Origin: Gammaproteobacteria bacterium
Lineage (GTDB): Bacteria > Pseudomonadota > Gammaproteobacteria > Burkholderiales > Thiobacillaceae
Direction of reading: 5' to 3'
NCBI GenBank assembly: GCA_018820765.1
Contig: JAHJNN010000018.1
Span: 1-64,000, forward strand
DNA: 64,000 bases
Each line of letters begins with the position of its first letter. Position 1 is the first letter of the stretch. Under the pieces are notes generated by a model. That model was not told the DNA's origin, ran no database searches, and worked only from the letters and a program-made list of their open reading frames with translations. Positions 9,074-18,100 of the stretch are shown piece after piece. The position numbers and the translations under genes were made by a program.

Positions 9074-9109
9074 GGGCACTCTTTGCGCGAGGAGTGAAAG
9101 TGCCCGTGA
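9070..9109. repeat. 11-bp perfect inverted repeat in the traI-operon leader
   Basis: TCACGGGCACT (9070-9080) and AGTGCCCGTGA (9099-9109) are exact complements separated by 18 nt. In the leftward transcript the downstream arm contains the GTG proposed for the 52-aa ORF, so a hairpin could mask that start. There is no T-run on either side, which argues against a terminator. An oriT hairpin is the alternative; no nick site can be identified. Confidence 0.6.
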
Positions 9110-9154
9110 TGCTATGGACTCGGCCTTGGCTATGCAGCAGTTAATTCAAACAAA

Positions 9155-9176
9155 GTTTTTTTGATTGATTGCTGAA
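9155..9176 (-). promoter_or_regulatory. 22-bp element shared by both transfer operons, copy 1
   Basis: Read on the minus strand this is TTCAGCAATCAATC, then seven A and C. The identical 22 bp occur on the plus strand at 23202-23223. Here it lies about 80 nt upstream of the 52-aa ORF/traI operon and points toward it. After the exact match both copies continue with similar bases (TTTGTTTGAATT here, ATTCTTTTGATTT there). This fits a common activator site or promoter core for the divergent tra operons. Confidence 0.65.
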
Positions 9177-9351
9177 GTGTTTTTTGTTTTGTGGTACGCG
9201 TTTTTATGGCAGTAAGTCTCGAAATATAGAATGTCGTGGCCTTATGCGAATTCCCGCCCAAACCCGATACTTGACGTTGTAAAGTTGGCTGTCATCTTTC
9301 TGTCACTCATGAAGTTGAGCATAGCGCCGTCCAGATTGCCTATATCCGGCC

Positions 9352-9912
9352 ATGCCACTTCCCAACCACAACGACGTGCCCTATCTGCCTGATGGCGCAT
9401 GCGAAACCGAGCCGCCTCGTTCGCCTTACCCCCTATGGCTGACCCTGGCGATCTTCCTCGGCGTCTTCGCCGTGCTGCAATGGGCATGGGGCGAAGCGCG
9501 CGACACCTGGGTCGAGCGACTGGTGATTCACCAGGCCACGGTCAAGCCCGCCGCCGCGATGGTGCAAGTCATCACGCCCGAAGCGAACGCCAGACCGGTC
9601 TCCGCCAGCATCAAGGCCCCCGGCGGCGGACTCAACATCCTCAACGGCTGCGAAGGCACCGAAGTCATGTTCCTGCTCGTCGCCGCCTTCGCCGCCGTTA
9701 ATCTTGGCTGGCGGCAAAGACTGATTGGCCTCGGTCTGGGGCTGGTTCTGGTCTTCGTGCTCAACCAAGCGCGCATCCTGACGCTCTTCTATGCCTTCCG
9801 TAACGAGCGCAGCCTGTTCGACATTCTTCATACCACTGTCCTGCCTGCGGTGCTGATCGCGGCGGTCGCCCTGTACTTCTATGCCGTCCTCCATCGCAGC
9901 CGCCTGGCCTAG
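9352..9912 (+). CDS. Exosortase, short XrtH-like form
   Basis: 186-aa polytopic inner-membrane cysteine transpeptidase/protease expected to recognise and process a C-terminal sorting signal on exported proteins. The exosortase active-site pattern is complete: catalytic Cys in LNGCEGTEVMFLLVAA (about residue 104), Arg in LNQARILTLFYAF (about 140) and His in LFDILHTTVLPAVL (about 160), each at the edge of a membrane helix. Its short length and the separate membrane partner gene overlapping its 3' end match the exosortase H type. The likely substrate, with a VPLPAWA-type tail, is two genes downstream. The assignment to XrtH in particular is inference. Confidence 0.82.
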   Translation: MPLPNHNDVPYLPDGACETEPPRSPYPLWLTLAIFLGVFAVLQWAWGEARDTWVERLVIHQATVKPAAAMVQVITPEANARPVSASIKAPGGGLNILNGCEGTEVMFLLVAAFAAVNLGWRQRLIGLGLGLVLVFVLNQARILTLFYAFRNERSLFDILHTTVLPAVLIAAVALYFYAVLHRSRLA

Positions 9913-10486
9913 TCCGGGCCGGTTCGCGCTGGCGCTGATTCCTGGTCTCGTCCTAACGCTGGCCATCGCCTGGCTGTGGGGCGCGACGCTCGTCGAAGCC
10001 ATCCTGCCCGCCACCCGGATCATGCTCGGCTGGATCGACGACCGCTTCGGCATTCTGTTTCTCGGCGTCGAGCACAACTGGCAGGACACCGTGGTCAGGC
10101 TCAGGGTGAACATCCTCCAGCTCTTCGTCATGGGCGGACAGGTGATCGGCGAGAGCCCGACCGGCTGGCTCGAAGTCACCACCACCACCGGCGCGATGCT
10201 GCAACCGCTGGTCATCGGCCCGGCCATCGCCTTCGCGTTGCCGGGCGCTGTCCGGACGAGAATCCTTGCCTTCGCGCTTGCCACGCTCCTGGCCTTCGGC
10301 TTTCTGCTGATCGATCTGCCGCTCACGCTACATGCCTACGTGTGGGACATGTTTGTCGACTACCTCGACCCCGACCGTTTCTCGCCGCTGATGGTCTGGC
10401 ATGAATTCCTGCATGCGGGCGGGCGGTTGGGCGTCGCGGTGATTCTGGGGCTCGCGGGGTGGCGGCTGGCGCGCAAGGCTGCCTGA
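9881..10486 (+). CDS. Exosortase H-associated-type membrane protein
   Basis: 201-aa membrane protein whose ATG lies 32 nt inside the exosortase gene, implying coupled translation. Membrane segments include FALALIPGLVLTLAIAWLWG (about residues 15-34), LQPLVIGPAIAFALPGA, ILAFALATLLAFGFLLIDL and a last helix GVAVILGLAGW. Between the first two is a soluble part with GVEHNWQDTVVRLRVNI. Size, topology and position agree with the partner protein found beside exosortase H in other proteobacteria. What the partner does is not known to me; helping to present or process the substrate is a guess. Confidence 0.65.
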   Translation: MPSSIAAAWPSPGRFALALIPGLVLTLAIAWLWGATLVEAILPATRIMLGWIDDRFGILFLGVEHNWQDTVVRLRVNILQLFVMGGQVIGESPTGWLEVTTTTGAMLQPLVIGPAIAFALPGAVRTRILAFALATLLAFGFLLIDLPLTLHAYVWDMFVDYLDPDRFSPLMVWHEFLHAGGRLGVAVILGLAGWRLARKAA

Positions 10487-10630
10487 ATGGGTTTGCTCAT
10501 AAATCCGCCGCGCTGTCTATACAACTTTAGTCTAAGAGCCGTAAGGCTCATGAAACCGCTGACTGATTCAGATGTAACTGACACACTCATTCCGTAGCCT
10601 TCCTTCCGTCCAGCCCTTGGGAGAAGGCTC

Positions 10631-12130
10631 GTGAACCAACAACAAATCGCCACGCTATTACTCGCGCTGACCGTGGCTTCGTCAGCCCATGCGACTGACG
10701 ATGACGCGCGCGCCAAGGGGATCAAGTGGTTGGTGCAAACCCAAAAGGGCGATGGCTCGTTTGTTGGCTTGCAGGGTCTGGAAGTGCAGTCCACCTCGGC
10801 AGCGGTGGAAGCGATGCTCGCGGCGGGTCTGACACATTCCCCGCAATATGCGCGTGCACTCAGCTGGCTTGCCAATGCGCCGGGCGGCAGCCTGGATTCG
10901 CGTGCATGGCAGGTTGCCGCGCTGGCGGCGGCGGGACGTGATGCCAAAACCATCGCAGGCACGATCCGCGACGAACGCAATATCTATGTGGTGCAATCCG
11001 GCGGTTCGCCGACGAGCGGCGGGGCAACCTGGGGCGCCTATCCAGGCTATGGCGCGAGCACCATCGACACCGCGCTGGGCTACGGTGCGCTTCGCAGTGC
11101 GGGAGTGAGCTACACGAACGACACCAGCAACCTGACCTACACGGCTCTTTGCAATATTCTGCCGGCCCAGCTCACTGGTTCGCCCTGGAGCGGTGCATGG
11201 CCGCACGCGCTGCCGCAAAGCAACCAGCCCTCCAATGCATCGTCCGGCTCGCTGGCTGCCACCGCGATCATGCTGTACGAATTCAAGAAGCAGCGTCAGG
11301 CCGGGCGTTTCCTGTCCGGAAGTGCCTGCAGCAAGACCTCGCCTGGCGCGATCGACACCGCCATGACCAGCGCCAAAACCTGGCTCATCGCCCAGGCCAA
11401 CGGCGATGGCGGCTTCGCCGAACGCAACCCGCAGACCGGCAATCTGGAAGCCTCCGCGCCGGTGGCCACGGCCATGGCGATCCGTGCGTTGGCGCTGTTT
11501 GCCGCGGAAGGCGACACCGCCGCCGGCAGCGCGATCGCGAGCGCCCGCACCTGGATGGACGCCCAGCAAAACGCCGACGGCAGCTGGCACGGCGATCCCT
11601 TCGTCACCGCCCGCGTCGTGGCCGCGCTGCCTGCCGCTGCGGGGGCGCAGCTCACCGACAGCGATCAGGATGGCCTCACCGATGTAGTCGAACAGCAGCT
11701 CGGCACCCAGACCCTGGTCGCCGACGCGCAGGGCCAACTCGATCCGTACGCCAATGCCGTTCCAGGGATCACCGCGACCTCGTTCAGCGTTGCTGCCAAC
11801 CTCAACGAAGCGTTCAGCTACACCGTTTCCGCTTCGGGGGGCAACGGTCCGTTCGTCTTCGCCCTCGTCAACGGCGCCTTGCCGCCGGGGCTCACGATGG
11901 CGGCCAACGGCCAGATATCCGGTTCGCCTTCAGCGTTGGGCAGCTATGCCTTCGATTACGAAGTCACGGACGCGGCCAGCACCAAAACCCTTGTCATTGG
12001 CCGTATCGATGTGGCGGAGGCGCCCGCACCCTCCGATGGCGATGTTCCATTGCCCGCCTGGGCCCTGGTGGCGCTGGGAGCGGGACTCGTGGGTGCCATG
12101 CGTCGTCATTCCAGGCGTGCGTCCGCCTGA
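10631..12130 (+). CDS. Secreted cyclase-fold (squalene-cyclase repeat) protein with C-terminal sorting signal
   Basis: 499-aa exported protein. The start is GTG 10631 with GAGAAGG upstream, followed by a Sec signal (MNQQQIATLLLALTVASSAHA). Residues about 30-340 carry prenyltransferase/squalene-oxidase-type repeats, seen as QTQKGDGSFVG, QANGDGGFAE and QQNADGSWHG. A TSP3-like calcium motif follows (DSDQDGLTDVVEQQLG, about 345-360), then a putative Ig-like He_PIG domain (GALPPGLTMAANGQISGSPS, about 415-435). The C-terminus is a tripartite sorting tail: VPLPAWA, a hydrophobic helix (LVALGAGLVGA) and a basic end (MRRHSRR). It is the obvious substrate for the adjacent exosortase. No catalytic Asp-rich cyclase motif was seen, so a structural or binding role is more likely than terpene chemistry. 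Confidence 0.75.
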   Translation: MNQQQIATLLLALTVASSAHATDDDARAKGIKWLVQTQKGDGSFVGLQGLEVQSTSAAVEAMLAAGLTHSPQYARALSWLANAPGGSLDSRAWQVAALAAAGRDAKTIAGTIRDERNIYVVQSGGSPTSGGATWGAYPGYGASTIDTALGYGALRSAGVSYTNDTSNLTYTALCNILPAQLTGSPWSGAWPHALPQSNQPSNASSGSLAATAIMLYEFKKQRQAGRFLSGSACSKTSPGAIDTAMTSAKTWLIAQANGDGGFAERNPQTGNLEASAPVATAMAIRALALFAAEGDTAAGSAIASARTWMDAQQNADGSWHGDPFVTARVVAALPAAAGAQLTDSDQDGLTDVVEQQLGTQTLVADAQGQLDPYANAVPGITATSFSVAANLNEAFSYTVSASGGNGPFVFALVNGALPPGLTMAANGQISGSPSALGSYAFDYEVTDAASTKTLVIGRIDVAEAPAPSDGDVPLPAWALVALGAGLVGAMRRHSRRASA

Positions 12131-12181
12131 CGCGCGCGCCCAAATCGCACAAACAAAAAAGATCATCCAGGGAGCTACCCC

Positions 12182-15100
12182 ATGTCTTGTCCGACCCTGC
12201 ACCGCCTGATCCTGACGGCCGTCATCAGCCTCTCGGCCTTGGCAGCGACCGCCGCGCCGCACCAGGAAATCGCCCCCATGCCGGCGGAGGCCGTGCAAGC
12301 CGTGCGCGACGCGCAGCACGGGCGTCCAGACCCGATGGCCATGGCGCTGGACCGCCACTTGCGTGAAGGGCTGGAATTGGCGGATCGCGGCGAACGAGCT
12401 GCCGCAAAGTTCAAGCAGAAGAGCGCCAAGGCGCTTGAAATCCAGACCGCGCTGGCCAGCCGCCAAGCCGAAGCCGCCGCCAAGCGGCAGGAAATGCTCA
12501 TCCTGCGCGACGAGGTTCTCGCCCGGCTTGACCGCGAGGCGGAGGCGCTGACCGCGCAGGGCAAATCCGGTGAGGCGTCGCAGGCCGTCAAGTTCAAGCA
12601 GAAACTGGCTACCCGATTCAATACCATCACCCAGGATCTGGACGATCTTTCGAAGGCCGATAAAACCAACCTCGATGCCCGCGCCAAGCGGGCCGCCAAC
12701 CGCATCAAATCCTGGCTCGCCGCGAGGCCGGTCGAGCCCTTGCCGCAGCCTAACTGGAAGCAAGCCGAGCCCGTCGCCCCGATCGCGCTGCCGCCCGCCA
12801 GGAACGTGCCAAGCTTTGTCTCCGATGCGGCCTGGCTGATGCAGCAAAAAATAGCCAGTCGCAACGGCTTCGTCCAGGTCGCACTGCGAGATACGCCGGC
12901 CGAGGCCACCGCCTGCGGCTACGCCGCAGGCGATCTCGCCGACACCGCCGAAGCGCCGAAGGCGCATCCCGACATCGTCGCGCTGGCCAAGCAACTCGAT
13001 TACAACCCGGTGCGGATGTTCGAGTGGGTCAACCAGAACATCAAGTTCGAGCCTTACTACGGCTCGATGAAGGGCGCGGTCGGCACGTTGTGGAGCAAAT
13101 CGGGCGGCGCCACCGACCAAGCCAGCCTGCTGGCCGCGCTGCTTCGCGCCTCCAACATTCCGGTGCGCTATGTGCGCGGCAACATATCCGTGCTTGACAA
13201 CGCGGCTCTGGGTGCGGGCGGACGCGGGCCGCGTTGGGTTGGCGCCAAGAGCTATCAAGCCGCTGCCAGCGTTCTGGCAAACAACGGCAATCCGTCCGCC
13301 GGTTACGGCAGCAACAGCATCAGTCTGGCGCACGTCTGGGTCGAAGCCTGCCTCCCCTATGCCGCCTATCGCGGCACCGCGCTCGACGACTCCGGACACC
13401 GCTGGGTCCCGCTCGACCCCTCGTACAAGGACCAGCGCTACCAGACCGGCGTCGCGGTCGATGGCACGTTCGACTTCAATTACAGCAACTGGCTGGCGAG
13501 CCGCCTGGACGCCAACGGCAACTACACCCTGCCGCAGGAAGCCTTTGAAGACCAAGTCGCCACCCACGCCAAGACCAAGGCACCCAACTACGCCAACACC
13601 ACGCTGGAAGACGTCCCCTACAAATCCGAAATCAAGCGCCAGCGTTACGACATCCTGCCCATCGTGCCGCCTTACGAAGTGCTGCAATACACCAGCTGGA
13701 GCGGGGTGGCGAACGAGTCGGCCGAAACCGCCGCGCTGCCGGAGCGCCACAAGTACCGCTTGCTGGTCGCGGTTAAAAAATTGAACGACAGCCTGCTTGC
13801 GCAAAAAACCCTCGACCTCGCCGAACTGGCCAGCAAACGCCTGACCCTCTCGTTCAAGGGCGCGACCCCAACCGATCAAACCGCCTTCGACACCTGGTTC
13901 AACGCCGTTGATCCCGCCGTCAGTCCCACCTGCGCGACCACCGTCAATATGGTGCCCTCGATCAAGCTCGAAGGCGCCGAGCAAACCAGCGAGGCGGGCA
14001 GCGGCAACACCCTGCTGTGTTCGAAGGACAACAAGCTGACCCTGACGGTCACCCTGGCCGAGTTGGGTGCCTCCGCGACCCGCGCCAATGCCACGTACGC
14101 CAACATCGGCGCCGCCAACCTGCATGCCCTGCACGCCTACGCCTGGCACACCTCCGACACCTATCTGGCCAAGCGCTCCGATCAACTGCTGACCAATGTG
14201 CGCGCCAACAGCAGCAACCCCAACGCCGACCGCGACGGTATCGAAGGCGAATTTCTCAACATCGCCGCCAGCAAATACAGCCGCTATGTCGCCGACGCCA
14301 ACCAGCGCGTAGGCGGATTGTTCGGCGAATCCGGCACCCTCGGAACGAGCCTCGGCCTCACCGCCGCCCAGGTCAAGGTCAACTATTTGTTCGATCTGCC
14401 CTATGGCCTGTTCCGCAAGGGTTTCCTGATCGACTGGCCGGGCAACGTCTCCACCAGCACCCGGCTGGATACGCCCAGCACCACCGACAAGCGCGCTTTC
14501 AAGCTATCCGGATTTGCCGCCTCCGCTTATGAAGCCTACATCTGGAACGAAGTCGCCAACCTCGACGCCATTTCCACCACGCGCGGCTTGCAGTTCGCCG
14601 ACGAGCAGAACATCGAAATCCTGCAGATCAACACCAGCACCGACTGGACCAACAACAAGTGCAAGCTCACCAATACCTGTGCCAGTGGCGCGCTCAACAC
14701 CAACCCGGCAGGTACCAATTACAGCGCTTCGCACGTCAGCCAGATCGAAACGCAATACGTCAACCAGGGCTACAAGCTCACCATCCCGCGCCGTCTGCTC
14801 CAGTATCCCGACGCCAGCGGCTGGTTGGGCGCGACCTTCTACGGAGAAAAGTTCGTCACCAGCGGGACATCGTCCGCTTCCTTCCCCATCAACGGCTATT
14901 CCGGCGGCGTCACCATCGACCCTTCCGGCAGTACGTCCGGCACGACAGGCTCGACCGACGGCTCATCCTCCGGCGGCTACCCCGTAGGCGACCCTTGGGG
15001 CAGCCTCTACAACCCCTCATTGGGCACCGGCATCCAGGCCGACCCCTTCGCCCCCACCTTCGCCCAGCAATCCGGCATCAACGGTTACCAGACCGCCAAC

Positions 15101-18100
15101 GGCTTCGGCACCGGCACCAGCGCCTCCGGCGACCCCGTCAACATGGTCACCGGCAACCTCATCCACTCCGAGCGCGACATCGCCATCAAGGGCCGCGGCG
15201 GCCTGCCGCTGGTGTTCGAGCGCTGGTACAACTCGAAGTCCACCAAGGACGGCCCGCTCGGCTTCGGCTGGACCCACAGCTTCAACCACTCGCTGCGCTT
15301 CTACGGCGTCGAGAGCGGCGTCGCAAAAGTCTCGTGGACCGACGGCACCGGCGGCGAACGCTTCTTCTCCACCGCCAACCACGTCAGCGGCAACATCAGC
15401 GTCGGTGCAGCATTCTCGGGAACCGCCGGCGTCTACGCCACCCTCGAACGCCTCACCGGCGGCACCTACCGCCTCACCGAACGCAGCGGCATGCAGTACG
15501 TCTTCGAGAGCGTGAACGCCACCGCCACCGACACCAGCCAGAAATCGCGCCTGCTTTCCATCGCCGACAAGAACGGCAACACCCTGACCCTGTCCTACAC
15601 CGCCGCCACCGGCTGCACCGGCACCTATGTCTGCAAGGTCACCGACAGCCTCAACCGCGCGCTCACCTTCACTTACAACGGCAGCCGCATCAGTCAGATC
15701 GCCGACTTCACAGGCCGCACCTGGCAATACACATACGACACCAACAACGACCTCGTCACCTTCAAGAACTCGCTCGCCGTCGCCGGCACACAACCCGCCG
15801 TCACCTACCAGTATTACGGCAGCCTCGACGGAACCAAGCTCGCCCACGCCATGAAGCAGTACCAGCTGCCGCGCGGCAACGGCATGCGTTTCGAGTACTA
15901 CGCCAACGGCCGCGTCTTCCGCCACACCCCGTTCGACACAACCGGTAGCCTCAAGACCGACCACGCCACCACCTTCGCCTGGACCGAGTTCCGCCGCGAA
16001 GCCAAACAGATCGACGCCCTCGGCAACGAGCGCCGTTTCCTGTTCGACGCCAACGGCAACCCCCTGTCCATCACCGACGAAGCCGGCGCCGAAACCAGCT
16101 ACACCTACGACACCACCGCCGGCCGCACCCACCTGCGCCAGAGCAAAACCGACCCGCAGGGCATGACCACCGCCTACGCCTACGACACACTGGGCAACCT
16201 CAGCGACGTCACCCTGCCGAGCACCCGCACCCTGCAATATCGCGACCACACCGCCTATGGCCAGCCCAAGCGCGTCAAGGACGCCGACGGCAACTGGACG
16301 CTGAACCGTTTCAACAGCGCGGGTAATCTGACCGACGTCATCCGCGTCAAGGCAGGCGTCACACCCACCGCCGACACCAAACCCGCCAACGCCGACATCC
16401 TCGCCTGGACGCAGTTCCAGGCAGACAGCGCCGGTAACCCCGTCAAGACCCGGAGCCTCAGGGACTGGACGACGACAACGCTCGGCGACGCCACGAGCGG
16501 CACCGGCCCCAGCCTCGAAACCGCTTGGGACGCCAACAAGCTCAACCGCGTTAGCGTGACGCGCCGCGGCGACACCGACGGCACCCCCGTCAGCCTGGAG
16601 ACCGACGTCTACACCGACTTCGTCCACGACACCCTCGGCCGCATGACGCGCGGGCCTGACCAGAACTGGTACGCCGCCGACACCCTGTACGACCCCCTCG
16701 ACCGTCCCATCAAAACCCCAGACGGTCGCGGCCATCAGTGGGACACCGTCTACGACGCTAACGGCAACCCGCTCACGGTCGGCCTCACCATTAACGGCGC
16801 CTACCTCGACGGCTACTACGCCGCCTGGGACGACCTCGACCGCCTCGACAGAAAAGTCGACTACGCCGGCAACGCCACCCTCACGCAATACGACCCGCTC
16901 GGCCGCGTCAGCCAGATCACCGAAGCCGACGGCTACACGATCGGCTTCGACCGCGACGCCATTGGCCGCGTCACCGGCGCCTACAACCAGGAAGGCCATC
17001 GCGCGAGCCTCAGCCTCGACGCCGACGGAAGACCGCGCAGCAGCACCGACCCCAACAACCTGACCACGAGCTACGAGTATTACCACGCCAGCGAAGACGG
17101 CCGGCTGAAGAAGACCACCCTGCCCACGGTGACCGGGCAAGCGCAAGGTAAAGCAGCCGAAATCGCCAGCTACGACGGCCAGGGCCGCCCCACAAAAATC
17201 AACGCCACCGCCGCCGACGGCACGCTCCGCGACAGCTACCGCTTTTACGACGAACTCGGAAGATTGACCCGCGAAGTCGGCCCTCAGGTCAGCACCACCG
17301 ACAGCAGCCGTCCCGTCAGCTGCACCGTCTACACCGCGCTATCCGACGTCAAGGAAATCTGGGCCGGCAGCACCACCGACACCACCAGCAAGACCTGCGA
17401 CCTCATCGGCGACGCCAACCTCAAAAAGCAAGTCAGCCGCACCTACGACGACTTCGGCCGCAAACTCAGCGAGACCGACCAGAACGGCAAGGTCTGGAAA
17501 TGGACCTGGAACCTCCACAACCAGCTCGTCAGCAGCCAGACCCCCACCCAGATTGCAGCCGGCCAGAGCACCACCTATGCCTACGGCACAAAAGGCGTAA
17601 CAGGCGAAACCCAGGGCCAGCTCAAACAGCGCAGCGTGCCCGGCGCGCAGACCGCCGTCTACACCCGCGATGCGCTCGGCTTCGTGACGAAAGCCGAAAC
17701 CAAAAACGGCAGCAACAGCCTGGTCGTCGCCTACGACTACGCCTACGATCCCGCCAAGCGCCTGCAAAGCGTCACAGACTCCAGAGGCAACAAGCAGCTC
17801 AGCTACACCTGGACCCCTGGCGGTCGTCTGGCCATGGTCGCCGACAGCGACGGCCACCAGGCCAGCATGAGTTACGACGCTACTGGCCGCCTGGCCAGCG
17901 TCACCGCCCCCAACGGCGAGACCATCGGCTTCAGCTACGACGCCGGCGGCCGGTTGGTCGAGACGCGCCTCAACTCCGGCCAGCGCACCACCCAGAGCTG
18001 GTTCGAGGACGGCGGGCTCAAGCAGAAACAGAACCTCTTCAACACGACGGTTCTGACCAGCCACCTCTATACCCTCGACAACCAGGGCAGGAGAAGCGGC

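Noticed and set aside
9070-9109. Calling this inverted repeat oriT
   Set aside because: Position near traI fits, but no nick region or known MOBH oriT sequence can be seen, and the repeat overlaps a coding-like frame. Kept as an inverted repeat only.
10536-10549. GAGCC-GTAA-GGCTC hairpin in the leader of the cyclase-fold gene, as a riboswitch
   Set aside because: Only a 5-bp stem with a GNRA loop; it matches no riboswitch consensus I know and lacks a wider fold.
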